From a candidate division KSB1 bacterium (lineage in GTDB: Bacteria; Zhuqueibacterota; Zhuqueibacteria; Oleimicrobiales; Geothermoviventaceae), in the NCBI GenBank assembly GCA_034506315.1, contig JAPDPT010000025.1:1-44270 (forward strand): 44,270 nt of DNA. Reading direction: 5' to 3'. This document shows, one piece after another, positions 16,483 to 24,947 of this stretch (the stretch's first letter is position 1; the number at the start of each line of letters is the position of its first letter). A model generated the notes under the pieces. The model saw nothing but the letters and a program-made list of their open reading frames with translations, was not told where the DNA came from and made no database searches. A program made the position numbers and the translations under genes.

Positions 16483-17274
16483 TCAACTTCCTCGCCGCAG
16501 GTAGCGCTCCGAGAAGAGATCCGCGGCCAAACCTGTGTTCACCTCGAGGTTCTCGAAACGCATTTCACTGATGTTCTGGATCTGTACGTCTTTCATGATC
16601 ATCCGTGTCGCGAACCAGATCCCCCCGATGAACTTGTGCTCGGGCACCTCGAGGACCTTCCAGAGCTGCCCGTCCCTGTCGTAATACTCGGCTCGAACCG
16701 TGGTGTAGACATCCTTCCGGATCCAGCGGATGATTTTGCTGTACCGGGTGTCGCGGGTCACATCCGGCGAGGCGGGCGTGCATTCAATTTTGTAGCAGGC
16801 ATTTCCGCCCACGAGCTCTTCACCGAGGAGCTGATAGTTCCAGTCGTTGAGCTTGGGCCGGCCGATGTCGTAGTAACTGAAATCGGATCCCATGAAATTG
16901 CCGCCCCGTCCGCTGGCCGTGATGCGACTGACCCGTCGCAAGGCGGGAAGATAGAGGTAGCGATCGTCGTCCGCATCCTTGTGCTCGAGGATCAGGAATC
17001 CGGTGTCGCGCACATCGGCGGGCTCCAGGAAGCGCATCAACATGTCGCTTTCATCCGGGGTGCGCTTCCGGGAGAAGAACTTGAGCTTCCGCACTCGTTG
17101 TTGCCCGCGGGCGTTGGTCAGGATCATCGTGAGATCGCCCTGCATGTCTTTCCAGTCACCCCCGCGCAGGCTGAGCTCCATGATCTCCCGCCCGCTGATT
17201 TTTTCTTGGGCTGGCCCGGGCACCGGCCAAAAAGCTAACGCCACGAGGCCGATCATCGTTACTCTGCGCACCAT
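16483..17274 (-). CDS. outer-membrane lipoprotein-sorting protein, LolA-fold
   Basis: A 263-residue periplasmic protein; the ATG at 17274 follows GGAGGAG. Signal peptide VRRVTMIGLVALAFWPVPGPAQ is followed by a domain typical of LolA-like carriers that pair with RND pumps: DLTMILTNARGQQRVRKLKFF, MLMRFLEPADVRDTGFLILEH, and RYLYLPALRRVSRI followed by GSDFSYYDIG. LolA itself shuttles lipoproteins; this branch is thought to carry lipids or lipidated cargo from the RND pump across the periplasm. It lies 44 bases before the barrel gene and 271 bases after the RND gene; that gap shows no gene or clear RNA. Confidence 0.85.
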   Translation of the reverse strand: MVRRVTMIGLVALAFWPVPGPAQEKISGREIMELSLRGGDWKDMQGDLTMILTNARGQQRVRKLKFFSRKRTPDESDMLMRFLEPADVRDTGFLILEHKDADDDRYLYLPALRRVSRITASGRGGNFMGSDFSYYDIGRPKLNDWNYQLLGEELVGGNACYKIECTPASPDVTRDTRYSKIIRWIRKDVYTTVRAEYYDRDGQLWKVLEVPEHKFIGGIWFATRMIMKDVQIQNISEMRFENLEVNTGLAADLFSERYLRRGS

Positions 17275-17545
17275 TGCTCGCTCCTCCACGATACGGCTTG
17301 TTTGCACCGCACCTCCAGCTCGAATCCGCTGGCCAAGGCCTGATGGGCTGCCGTCCGGCGCCGACGCACCAACGTAGCAGCCATCCGGCCTGAGTGCGTC
17401 CCTTTGCCTGCGCAGTCCAAGCCTCCCTCACTCCGGCAAGAGAGGCGGACAGGAACGTTCTTATTGGCTACCCCCGTCCGCTCTTCCAGGAGGCGGCATT
17501 CGTGCGACCCGGGCAAGCGGGGTTCGACGCGCACAGGACTGGCGT

Positions 17546-19879
17546 TCAACAGCGTGACCTCCCCAGCCAGGACACGGGTCGCAATCTCATGAGGAGCACC
17601 GGCAGAATGCTGAGGGCCGCAACGCCGGTCCAGCACATGGTCAGGGTGATAAGAAGACCCATGTGCACGATGCCCCGGAACTGGGATAGGAGAAGCACCG
17701 CAAATCCCGCGGCCACGGTAGCGGCGTTGAGGAAGATAGCCGTGCCCGCTTCGTCCAAAGAGCGCACCGTGGCACCCTCGAAGCTTTCTCCCTCCCGTAT
17801 CTTTCTCTGATACCGGTGGCAGAAGTGGATTGCGTAGTCCACACCTACCCCGATGGCGATGCTGGACGTTACCATCGTCATCAGATTCAGGTACAGCCCA
17901 GCCCATCCCATGAAAGCAAAATTCAACAGGATTCCGAAGAATAGGGGGATCACGTTGAAGAAACCTGCTACAACGGAGCGGAACATGAGCGCGGTCAGCA
18001 GGAACACAAGGCCCAGCGAGACCAGGATGCTCTTGAACTGACCGGCCACTACGAGCTCGTTGACGGCCAAGTACAGCTCCGAGCTTCCGGTCACCTCCGT
18101 GGGCAACGGTGGCGGGTTTTCCCGCAAATAGGCACGAATGGTCCCATCCACCCGGAGGAGCTCTGTGCGCCGGTTCGTTCGGAGGAAGGCGGTCACCTTC
18201 GCTGTGCGGTATTCGTAGTCCACGAGGTTGGAGAAGTCCTCAGGCCCCGCGGACATTTCGTAGAGCTGCAGGTATTGTGCGATGAGCTCGCGGGCGGAGG
18301 CCGGCTCGTCGTCACCTGTGTCCCCCGCGGAGGCAATGGCTCCTGTGGGCTCCGTGTCCGTTGGGATCCGGTAGTAGCTGGAATCCCCACCGTGCAGGGC
18401 GCGATGCATGGTCTTCACGTAATCGGCGATCGAGATGGTGCTCCCGACCAGCGGATCTTTGCGCAAGGCCTCTTCAAGGGCTGCCATCGCCGCCAGCGCT
18501 CTGGGATCTTTGATGTCGTCGGGGTCCTTGCCCTCGATGACGATCTCGAGAGTAGTAGCACCCCCGAAGTGCTGGTTCACCTTTTCCAGCGCTACCCGGA
18601 CAGGATGCTTCTCCGGGAAGTTCTCTACGTCATTGCTCTCGAGCACAATCCGGGGTAGGCCGGCCAGAGAGACCAGGATCAAGATCACTACCCCGAGCAT
18701 TACCCATCGCTGGCCCCGTACGAGGAATGCGCCGTAGGCGCGAAACGCGCGGTCCAACCAGCCCTCGCCTTTTGCGACTCTTGCCTCCGGCACGGGCATC
18801 AGAACCAGGCAAGCGGGGAGAAAAGTCAGCGAAAGAATCAAGGCCACAAATACCCCAAACGCCGTGAATATGCCCAGTTGCAGGAGCGAATTGACGCGCG
18901 AGGTATTGAGGGCCAGGAACCCTGCCATGGTTGTGAGAGAGGTGATGATGACCGGAGCTCTGAGCTCCTCCATGGTCGCTAAGACCAGTTCGTGCCGGCC
19001 CCGAATCCCGCGGGCATTGGCATGGTAGCGGCTAAGGATATGAATGCCGTCGGCCACGCCAATCGACATGAGAAGGATCGGAAGCACGGTGGTGGAGTGG
19101 GACAAGGGGGAGCCCACGAGGGCCATCGTCCCGAGGGTCCAGAGTACGCTCATCACCACCACGCCAAACGGCAAAAGCACCAGTCGGATGGAGCGGAACC
19201 GGAGGTACGGCAGGAAAAAGACGATCACGAGCACAGCGGGCATAAGCCGGCTCCAATCCCGATTCATCCCCTGCTCAAGGTAGTAGTTCACAACCGGCTT
19301 ACCCGCCGCATAGAGCGCCGCCGGCCCAGCGGATTCTCGCAAGACTTGGAGCACTTCGGCCGCGACTTTGCTCCCCCTTGCCTCCTTCTTTAGGAACACC
19401 AGGATGGCGCCTGCCCGACCGTCGCGAGAGATGATGGTCCCCGTGAAAAGGGGATCCCCGAGAAGAAGCTGCCGGAAACGGACCATCGCCTCCGGTGTCT
19501 CCGGCAACTCCTCGGCGGCCTCGCGCACATCGATGCCTTCCGGCGTCGCACGAATGACTTTGGCATTGGTGGGACTCAGCACGGAGTGCACGCCGGCCAG
19601 TTGTTCGAGGCGATGGGTTAGATCCTTTACCTGGGCGACGACAGGCGTCTGAAAGAAGTCATCAGCCTCGGCCATCACCAGAATGACTTCCTTACTCGGA
19701 AAGATTTCTGAGACGCGGTCGTAGAGGCGCTTCGCGGGGATATCCTGCGGGAGAGAGGAGGCAATGTCCGTCTCCACCTTGAGAAATCGCAGGGAATACG
19801 AGAAAAACACGGTCACGATCAAGATCAACGCCAGGGTGATTTTGGGATGATTGACCACGAACCGAAATAGCCTGCTCAT
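17546..19879 (-). CDS. RND/MMPL-family exporter
   Basis: A 777-residue proton-driven inner-membrane exporter of the MMPL/HAE3 type. Two similar halves each have one N-terminal membrane helix ([38 protein letters not shown]), a large periplasmic domain, and five clustered helices. Conserved acidic residues lie in [14 protein letters not shown] of the first half and [15 protein letters not shown] of the second. This length and lack of an adaptor protein fit HpnN-like lipid exporters better than tripartite drug pumps. Its ATG overlaps the tetR stop as ATGA, so repressor and pump are translationally coupled. The substrate is unknown; the LolA-like and barrel genes downstream suggest a lipid or lipoprotein route to the outer membrane. 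Confidence 0.92.
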   Translation of the reverse strand: MSRLFRFVVNHPKITLALILIVTVFFSYSLRFLKVETDIASSLPQDIPAKRLYDRVSEIFPSKEVILVMAEADDFFQTPVVAQVKDLTHRLEQLAGVHSVLSPTNAKVIRATPEGIDVREAAEELPETPEAMVRFRQLLLGDPLFTGTIISRDGRAGAILVFLKKEARGSKVAAEVLQVLRESAGPAALYAAGKPVVNYYLEQGMNRDWSRLMPAVLVIVFFLPYLRFRSIRLVLLPFGVVVMSVLWTLGTMALVGSPLSHSTTVLPILLMSIGVADGIHILSRYHANARGIRGRHELVLATMEELRAPVIITSLTTMAGFLALNTSRVNSLLQLGIFTAFGVFVALILSLTFLPACLVLMPVPEARVAKGEGWLDRAFRAYGAFLVRGQRWVMLGVVILILVSLAGLPRIVLESNDVENFPEKHPVRVALEKVNQHFGGATTLEIVIEGKDPDDIKDPRALAAMAALEEALRKDPLVGSTISIADYVKTMHRALHGGDSSYYRIPTDTEPTGAIASAGDTGDDEPASARELIAQYLQLYEMSAGPEDFSNLVDYEYRTAKVTAFLRTNRRTELLRVDGTIRAYLRENPPPLPTEVTGSSELYLAVNELVVAGQFKSILVSLGLVFLLTALMFRSVVAGFFNVIPLFFGILLNFAFMGWAGLYLNLMTMVTSSIAIGVGVDYAIHFCHRYQRKIREGESFEGATVRSLDEAGTAIFLNAATVAAGFAVLLLSQFRGIVHMGLLITLTMCWTGVAALSILPVLLMRLRPVSWLGRSRC

Positions 19880-20544
19880 TCCGGACGCTCCTGTCGATGC
19901 ATTTCGCCGCCTGAGATAGAGCCGCGTTCGCTTTTCAATCGCTCGAACCCCAACCTGAGGAGGATCAATGTCTGACCGATGTACTCCCTCACCTCGTCGA
20001 TTCGAGTGCCCCGCTGTAACTGACTCCCGTAGACAAGAAGGAGTCCACCTACGAGATTGACGATGACCTCCGGGTTGAGCCGACCGGAGAACTCGCGCCG
20101 CGCACGATCCCGCAGCTGCTGCTCAAGGGGTGCTCGTAGCTCCCGGTATCTCTGCCGGAACCTTTCCAGCTGTACACGTGCCTCTCGAACCCCGTCCGTC
20201 ACCCACCGGTGGTGGAGGCGGAGGAAGTGGGGATTCTCCTGGTGAAAATCCACGTAACCGAGGAGCACCTTCTCCACCACGGAAAACAGGTCGTCCTGAT
20301 CCCGGATGGCCTGCGACAAGTGCTGAAAGTAGCGGCCCGTGTAGGTGTCCAGAATGTCCTCAAGAAGGGCTTCCTTGGAGGGGAAATAGTAATACACGGT
20401 CCCCTTGCCGAGTTCGGCTGCGGCGGCTATGTCTTCCATGGACGTACCGGCAAAGCCTTTCTCCGCGAACAACCGCAGCGCCGCCTGTCGGATCGCTTCC
20501 AGGCGGGCTTCTCTTTCCCTTTCCTGCCGCTCTCGGACGCCCAT
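19876..20544 (-). CDS. TetR-family transcriptional repressor
   Basis: A 222-residue regulator. After a charged N-terminus comes the classical helix-turn-helix: [39 protein letters not shown], ending near residue 55. The C-terminal helical domain ([34 protein letters not shown]) would bind ligand and dimerise. The ATG at 20544 is placed just before the HTH as usual; longer upstream frames run through the promoter and are rejected. It is the first gene of the exporter operon and a palindrome of matching size lies on its own promoter, so autorepression released by the pump's substrate is likely. Confidence 0.92.
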   Translation of the reverse strand: MGVRERQEREREARLEAIRQAALRLFAEKGFAGTSMEDIAAAAELGKGTVYYYFPSKEALLEDILDTYTGRYFQHLSQAIRDQDDLFSVVEKVLLGYVDFHQENPHFLRLHHRWVTDGVREARVQLERFRQRYRELRAPLEQQLRDRARREFSGRLNPEVIVNLVGGLLLVYGSQLQRGTRIDEVREYIGQTLILLRLGFERLKSERGSISGGEMHRQERPE

Positions 20545-20565
20545 GATTCGACCTTTGTGTCCATT

Positions 20566-20583
20566 TTCGACCGGTGAGTCGAA
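20566..20583. promoter_or_regulatory. palindromic operator for the TetR repressor
   Basis: TTCGAC (20566-20571), six-base spacer, GTCGAA (20578-20583), a perfect inverted repeat of 18 bases overlapping the end of the -10 box and the predicted start of tetR transcription. A further TTCGAC copy lies at 20547-20552, next to the tetR start codon. Size and position fit a TetR dimer site. Confidence 0.6.
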
Positions 20584-20610
20584 TTTACAGATAGAGAGGG
20601 AAACAGTCAA
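20582..20610 (-). promoter_or_regulatory. sigma70-type promoter for the tetR-exporter operon
   Basis: Minus strand: TTGACT (20610-20605), a 17-base spacer, TAAATT (20587-20582). Five of six bases match consensus in the -35 and four or more in the -10, with ideal spacing. The predicted start near 20575 falls inside the palindrome. Confidence 0.65.
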
Positions 20611-20656
20611 TCCCTTTCTCTCCCCATGCGAAGTATTTCCGGCACCGAAATAATTC

Positions 20657-20685
20657 TTGACAAAGGTAGAGGGGCTGCGTATATT
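20657..20685 (+). promoter_or_regulatory. sigma70-type promoter for the cold-shock gene
   Basis: TTGACA (20657-20662), a 17-base spacer, TATATT (20680-20685). This is the best promoter in the window. The predicted start at about 20692 leaves a leader of about 118 bases before the cold-shock start codon. It is back to back with the tetR promoter, 46 bases apart. Confidence 0.75.
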
Positions 20686-20692
20686 GGCCGCG

Positions 20693-20766
20693 GTTTCATA
20701 GACGGGATCGCGGGCGCGCTCGTCCACTCATTTCCTTCGTCTGCGAAACGAAGTTGTCTATGAAAC
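20693..20766 (+). promoter_or_regulatory. structured 5' leader of cold-shock mRNA, possible thermosensor
   Basis: GTTTCATAGAC (20693-20703) and GTCTATGAAAC (20756-20766) are perfectly complementary 11-base arms; the first begins at the predicted 5' end of the transcript. Inside, CTTCGT (20735-20740) and ACGAAG (20748-20753) form a hairpin with a 7-base loop, stacked two bases from the long helix. GACGGG (20701-20706) could instead pair with CTCGTC (20719-20724), which would break part of the long helix. CCTTC (20734-20738) is complementary to GAAGG (20804-20808) just before the start codon. These alternatives suggest a switchable leader as in cspA. Confidence 0.55.
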
Positions 20767-20809
20767 TGAGACGAGTTAGCGCCGGCGGCAGATGTGGAGG
20801 CGTGAAGGC

Positions 20810-21010
20810 ATGCCAAGAGGACGCGTGAAGTGGTTCAACGAGCAGAAGGGCTACGGCTTTATCCAGCAGGAGGACGGTGAGGACGTTTTCGTCCACTACA
20901 CCGCCATCGAAGAGGAAGGCTTCAAGACCCTGCAAGAAGGACAGGAGGTGGAGTTCGACTACGTGGTCGGTGAGAAGGGATTGCAGGCCACGCGCGTGCG
21001 AAAGCTCTAA
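20810..21010 (+). CDS. cold-shock protein (CspA family)
   Basis: A 66-residue single cold-shock domain, an RNA chaperone that melts structure in mRNAs. RNP1 is KGYGFIQ and RNP2 is DVFVHYTAI, after the usual start [12 protein letters not shown]; the C-terminus [15 protein letters not shown] matches the fifth strand. The ATG at 20810 follows GGAGG at 20796-20800; an in-frame GTG-type start further upstream at 20792 adds six residues and destroys the normal N-terminus. It is a monocistronic unit with its own promoter, leader and terminator, divergent from tetR. Confidence 0.95.
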   Translation: MPRGRVKWFNEQKGYGFIQQEDGEDVFVHYTAIEEEGFKTLQEGQEVEFDYVVGEKGLQATRVRKL

Positions 21011-21040
21011 CCCGAGGTCGCCCATACAGAGACCCACGAG

Positions 21041-21064
21041 ACCCCGATGCCCCATCGGGGTTTC
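21041..21064 (+). terminator. rho-independent terminator of the cold-shock gene
   Basis: ACCCCGATG (21041-21049), CCC loop, CATCGGGGT (21053-21061), a perfect 9-base GC-rich stem followed by a short T-run (TTTCGTAT). It lies 31 bases past the cold-shock stop codon. Confidence 0.75.
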
Positions 21065-21159
21065 GTATATCTCACCCCTGTGGAGGAGCCGGCTGCCCGC
21101 GGCAGCGAAAGCGAAGCGGGGCCGCCCCGCGGGGGCAAGTCCTGGGAACGGGGATAGTA

Positions 21160-21621
21160 GTGGCGGGGCAAGCTATGCTCCCTATTGGCGAAGAGGATGT
21201 GCGACGCATCGCCTCGGTGCTCGGCGTCAGCTACGAGCGGGAAGGCAACGCCTACCGTATGGTGCTTGAGAATCCCGCCCAGGGACGGCATCTGGCCCTG
21301 GAAATCTATCCGGACATCCCCATGGGCGAGGACCGGGGCTGTCTGATTTCCGTGTACACCCCCACGTCCCACCTGCAGCTCCACCGCTGTACGGCGTACG
21401 TAGTCAGCGAATCCCTCGGGGAGGTCACCTTTGTCGCCGAGCATCAAGGTAGGCTTTCGGGACTGATCATCGAGCGAGGGGCAGCCTGTAACCTCTACGC
21501 CAACGTCGATACGAGGGCCCTCTCCGGGGACTTCACTCGCCTGGGTCCCGAAGTCATGCTCTCCGGGATCGCCCTTTCCCTTGTCGAAGGTGTCCTGCCT
21601 GCCGCCGATGAAACCCAGTAG
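21160..21621 (+). CDS. uncharacterised cytoplasmic protein
   Basis: A 153-residue protein with no signal peptide or membrane segment that I do not recognise. The start is GTG at 21160 or ATG at 21175; neither has a strong ribosome-binding site. The sequence mixes alpha and beta (VRRIASVLGVSYEREGNAYR; HLALEIYPDIPMGEDRG; CLISVYTPTSHLQLHRCTAYVVSE) and has Cys at four places without a CxxC pair. Its 3' end overlaps the QueG-like gene by about 14 bases, implying coupling. A role tied to the iron-sulfur protein downstream is possible but unproven. Confidence 0.7.
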   Translation: MAGQAMLPIGEEDVRRIASVLGVSYEREGNAYRMVLENPAQGRHLALEIYPDIPMGEDRGCLISVYTPTSHLQLHRCTAYVVSESLGEVTFVAEHQGRLSGLIIERGAACNLYANVDTRALSGDFTRLGPEVMLSGIALSLVEGVLPAADETQ

Positions 21622-22318
21622 CTTGACTTCCCAGAATTCCCAAGGAACCGACCACTGGGAGTGGGTCCGCGCGACCGCGATGGCGCTGGGGGCCTCGCTG
21701 GTGGGAAGCACGGCGATCTCCCGAGTGGACAGGCCCATTTACCTATCGGAGCAGGAACTGCGGGACCTGAAGTACGCCATTGCACTCGGGGTTCGGCTTT
21801 CTCGGGCCGTCCTGGATGGTCTCGTGAATGGGCCGACCCTCCTTTACAAGTGGCACTACCGCCAGGCCAATGTTCAGCTCGACAAAATCGCCTTCCAGCT
21901 GGCCGCTGCGATTCAGGAACGAGGCTACCGCGCGATCCCCATTGCGGCAAGCCAGACCATCGACTGGCAGCGGCAGATCGGCCACCTGAGTCACCGACAC
22001 GTTGCGGCGGCAAGCGGTCTTGGTTGGATCGGCCGCAATAATCTACTCGTGACCCCCCAGTACGGCGCCCAGGTCCGGCTGGTGACCATCCTCACCTCGA
22101 TGCCCCTTCCCCAGGGGGAAGCACTGCCGTTCGGATGCGGTGAGTGCCGGGCGTGTATCCCCGCTTGCCCGGTAGGAGCCCTCGGTGAGGGCCCCGAACA
22201 CTGGAACTTCACGGAATGCTTTCGGCTCCTCGACAGTTTTGCCCGGAAAGGGGGCATAGGCCTGCACATCTGCGGCTTGTGCGTGAAGGCCTGCCCGGGT
22301 CCCCAAACGCTCCTCTGA
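21608..22318 (+). CDS. short QueG-like double 4Fe-4S protein
   Basis: About 236 residues from ATG 21608 (TTG 21581 and GTG 21590 are alternatives). The C-terminal half carries two ferredoxin-type clusters, CGECRACIPACPVGAL and CGLCVKACPGP, and the centre has GLGWIGRNNLLVTPQYG, the signature seen in epoxyqueuosine reductase QueG. The N-terminal part would form the cobalamin-binding fold. QueG is normally about 310-380 residues with a C-terminal HEAT region; that region is missing here, so this is probably a paralogue of unknown substrate rather than the tRNA enzyme, although the queD-queE pair in this window keeps a queuosine role open. Confidence 0.78.
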   Translation: MKPSSLTSQNSQGTDHWEWVRATAMALGASLVGSTAISRVDRPIYLSEQELRDLKYAIALGVRLSRAVLDGLVNGPTLLYKWHYRQANVQLDKIAFQLAAAIQERGYRAIPIAASQTIDWQRQIGHLSHRHVAAASGLGWIGRNNLLVTPQYGAQVRLVTILTSMPLPQGEALPFGCGECRACIPACPVGALGEGPEHWNFTECFRLLDSFARKGGIGLHICGLCVKACPGPQTLL

Positions 22319-22329
22319 GGGAAGCCGCC

Positions 22330-23247
22330 GTGGACAGCGCTTTGGAGGTCGCCCTCACTCGCTTTCTGGACTATCTACGCCTGGAACGAAACCTCTCCCG
22401 GAACACCATCGACGCCTACGCTGTGGACCTCTCGAAGTACCTGCAATTCCTCGACGCCCAAGGCTTGCGCTCCCTGGCCCGGGTAGACCCGGAGACGGTC
22501 TTGGATTTCCTGGCGGAGCTGCGGCGCCGCGGCCTTGCCAGTACCTCGGTTGCCCGTTGCCTGTCGGCCGTACGAACGTTCCATCGCTTCCTGCAGGCCG
22601 AGGGCCTTGTGCCCACCAATCCCACCGAAAACCTTCAGTATCCGAAGCGGAAGCTGGTGCTCCCGACGGTCCTGGAGCTACACGAGGTGGAGTGGCTTCT
22701 GGAACAGCCGGAGACCACCGATCTGATCGGGCTTCGCGATCGTGCGATCCTGGAGTTTCTCTACGGGACCGGCGTCCGGGTATCGGAGCTTTGCGGGATC
22801 CGTGTTCAGGATCTTTTTTTCGAGGAGGGTTTTGTTCGCGTCCTGGGCAAGGGGGCCAAGGAACGCCTGGTCCCAATCGGGGAGGAGGCTATTCATTGGA
22901 CGGAACGTTACCTGCGGGAAGTCCGGCCGCAAATCGCTCGGCCTCGCCTCTCCCGGGATCTCGTATTCCTCGGCGCCAGAGGGAAGCCCCTGTCCCGCGT
23001 GATGGTGTGGAAGATGATTCGTCGCTACGCCATGTCTGCGGGCATCCGAAAGACCATTGGTCCCCACACCCTGCGGCACTCTTTCGCAACCCATCTCATT
23101 CAGGGCGGAGCCGACCTGCGCGCGGTGCAGGAGATGCTGGGACACGCGGACATCGCCACGACCCAGATCTACACCCACTTGGACCGAGAGTACGTTAAGG
23201 AGGTTTACCGGCACTACCACCCCAGAGAAGCCCATGGCAAGCGCTGA
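22330..23247 (+). CDS. xerD: tyrosine recombinase XerC/XerD
   Basis: A 305-residue site-specific recombinase that resolves chromosome dimers at dif. The GTG start follows GAGGGA and lies 11 bases after the previous stop. An N-terminal SAM-like core-binding domain (FLDYLRLERNLSRNTIDAYAVDL) leads to the catalytic domain with Arg in GTGVRVSELCGI, Lys in VLGKGAKERLVPI, HTLRHSFATHL (His-x2-Arg), LGHADIATT, and the nucleophile Tyr in QIYTHLDREYV. XerC and XerD cannot be told apart by eye, so the symbol is provisional. No second Xer gene is present. The stop lies inside the birA gene. Confidence 0.9.
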   Translation: MDSALEVALTRFLDYLRLERNLSRNTIDAYAVDLSKYLQFLDAQGLRSLARVDPETVLDFLAELRRRGLASTSVARCLSAVRTFHRFLQAEGLVPTNPTENLQYPKRKLVLPTVLELHEVEWLLEQPETTDLIGLRDRAILEFLYGTGVRVSELCGIRVQDLFFEEGFVRVLGKGAKERLVPIGEEAIHWTERYLREVRPQIARPRLSRDLVFLGARGKPLSRVMVWKMIRRYAMSAGIRKTIGPHTLRHSFATHLIQGGADLRAVQEMLGHADIATTQIYTHLDREYVKEVYRHYHPREAHGKR

Positions 23248-24109
23248 GAGGGAAATCCCTTCGGCCCGGAACGAGATCTATTTGGACCCGGACGCGATCC
23301 GGAGGCGCCTCACGACCCGCCGCCTGGGTCAGCCGCTTTACGCGTTCGAATCCATCAGCTCCACCAATCAGGTCTGCTGGCGCCTTGCTCTGGACGGATA
23401 TCCCGAAGGGACGCTGGTGGTCGCCGAACAGCAGACGCGGGGCCGAGGCCGCCGCGGGCGCCAGTGGCACTCCCCGCGCGGACTGGGTCTTTGGTTTTCC
23501 GTCCTGTTGCGACCCCACGGGCACGCCCGCTACTCCTGGCTCCTGCCTCTGGCCATGAGCATCCCAGTAGCCGTAGCGCTGCGCAAACTCTTCCACCTCG
23601 GCGCGTGTGTGAAGTGGCCCAACGACGTGTGCGTGGGTAAGCGGAAGCTGGCGGGTGTGCTTGTCGAGGGAAGCGTGTCCCGCGTGTCGTTTGATCAGGC
23701 CGTCGTGGGAGTCGGTGTGAACGTGAACCAAGGGCGCGAAGATTTCCCGCGCGACCTGGGAGAGCAGGCCACCAGCGTACGGCTCGAACTGGGCCGAAGC
23801 GTCGACCGCATCGGGCTCCTTGTCCAGATCCTGGAGGAAATGGAGCGCGTGTATTTCCAGCTCGTGCGGGACGAACAGCCCGTGCTCCAGGAATGGCGAG
23901 AACTGTGCTCCCATCTGGGGAAGCGGGTGCGCGTCACGGGGCCTTTCGGTACGCGGGAGGGTGTTTTCGTCGACCTCGGGCCGGATGGCTCTATTCTCCT
24001 TCGCAGCCCCTCAGGGAGGGAAGAGATCCTGCGGCCAGACGACCTGTTTCAACTGGAGGAACCGGAATGCTCCTCGCGATTGACGTCGGGAATACCCATG
24101 TCGTTGTAG
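23234..24109 (+). CDS. birA: biotin-[acetyl-CoA-carboxylase] ligase BirA (class I)
   Basis: Activates biotin as biotinyl-AMP and attaches it to biotin carboxyl carrier proteins. The 291-residue protein has SISSTNQVCWRLA, the nucleotide loop QTRGRGRRGRQWHSPRGLGLWFSVLLRP, KWPNDVCVGKRKLAGVLVEG, and VVGVGVNVNQ, followed by a small C-terminal SH3-like domain (GKRVRVTGPFGTREGVFVDLG). There is no clear N-terminal winged helix, so it is a class I ligase without repressor function. The ATG lies 14 bases inside xerD, and the 3' end overlaps coaX by 43 bases. Confidence 0.93.
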   Translation: MASAEREIPSARNEIYLDPDAIRRRLTTRRLGQPLYAFESISSTNQVCWRLALDGYPEGTLVVAEQQTRGRGRRGRQWHSPRGLGLWFSVLLRPHGHARYSWLLPLAMSIPVAVALRKLFHLGACVKWPNDVCVGKRKLAGVLVEGSVSRVSFDQAVVGVGVNVNQGREDFPRDLGEQATSVRLELGRSVDRIGLLVQILEEMERVYFQLVRDEQPVLQEWRELCSHLGKRVRVTGPFGTREGVFVDLGPDGSILLRSPSGREEILRPDDLFQLEEPECSSRLTSGIPMSL

Positions 24110-24834
24110 GGGTGTTTGACGGCGAAAAACTACTGGGGCGTTGGCGCCTGGCCAGCGGAGTCGCTCGGACGGAGGACGAACTCTGGGCTCTTCTGAAAAC
24201 CCTCAGCTCCGGCGAGGGCGTAGACCTGCAGCGGGTGCGGGGGGTTGCCGTGTCATCGGTCGTGCCCTCCCTGACCCCGGTCGTCGAGAAGATGGCACGG
24301 CGATATCTGGACCTGAGCCCCCTCCTCATTTCGGCCGAGCTGGACCTGGGTATGCCTGTTCTCTACGAAGACCCGCGCGCGGTAGGGGCTGACCGCATCT
24401 GCAACGCGGTGGCAGGGTACCACCTGTTCGGGGGCCCGCTGGTGGTCGTCGACTTCGGAACCGCGACGACTTTCGACGTCGTCACCCGCGATGGGGAATA
24501 CCTGGGGGGAATTATCTGTACGGGCCTCGAAACGAGCGCTTACCTTCTGCACCGCTACGCCGCCAAATTGCCCAAGGTGGAACTGGCCTTTCCCCCAGAG
24601 CTCATCGGCCGAAACACGGAGAACGCTATCCGGAGTGGCCTGATGTGGGGAGCGGTCGAGATGGTGGACGGCCTAGTGCGCCGACTGCGCGCCGAGCTGG
24701 GCGAAGACACGCGAACTGTGGCCACTGGCGGACTAGCCCGCCTTCTCGTACCCAAGCTGCGCGAGGTCGACAGGGTGGAGCCTGACCTCACCCTCATTGG
24801 GATCCGGCTGGTCTACACCCGTGTGATGGGCTAA
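24067..24834 (+). CDS. coaX: type III pantothenate kinase CoaX
   Basis: Catalyses the first step of coenzyme A synthesis, ATP-dependent phosphorylation of pantothenate. The 255-residue protein starts with the ASKHA phosphate loop LLAIDVGNTHVVVGVFDG, has PRAVGADRICNAVAGY (the GADR motif), DFGTATTFDVVT, and GGIICTGLETS, and ends in VATGGLARLL. The ATG follows GGAGG by seven bases within the end of birA. BirA followed by CoaX is a common bacterial arrangement. Type III enzymes need a monovalent cation and are not feedback-inhibited by CoA. Confidence 0.95.
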   Translation: MLLAIDVGNTHVVVGVFDGEKLLGRWRLASGVARTEDELWALLKTLSSGEGVDLQRVRGVAVSSVVPSLTPVVEKMARRYLDLSPLLISAELDLGMPVLYEDPRAVGADRICNAVAGYHLFGGPLVVVDFGTATTFDVVTRDGEYLGGIICTGLETSAYLLHRYAAKLPKVELAFPPELIGRNTENAIRSGLMWGAVEMVDGLVRRLRAELGEDTRTVATGGLARLLVPKLREVDRVEPDLTLIGIRLVYTRVMG

Positions 24835-24947
24835 CAGTCGAGCGCAGGCCCGAAGCCTCAATCTGGAACGCCGAGGGAACCATCTCCGCAGCGTGCCGAG
24901 AGGACAGGTTGTAAGGGCAAGCGAACCAGATGCACAGGAGCCGCCCG

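Noticed and set aside
17275..17545. Possible tRNA in the RND-LolA gap because of a GGGTTCGAC string near 17520
   Set aside because: The flanking bases do not form a five-pair T stem and no acceptor or anticodon arm could be matched.
22330..23247. The tyrosine recombinase as an integrase of a mobile element
   Set aside because: It has housekeeping XerC/D length and motifs and sits in a run with birA and coaX; no attachment repeats or cargo border were seen.
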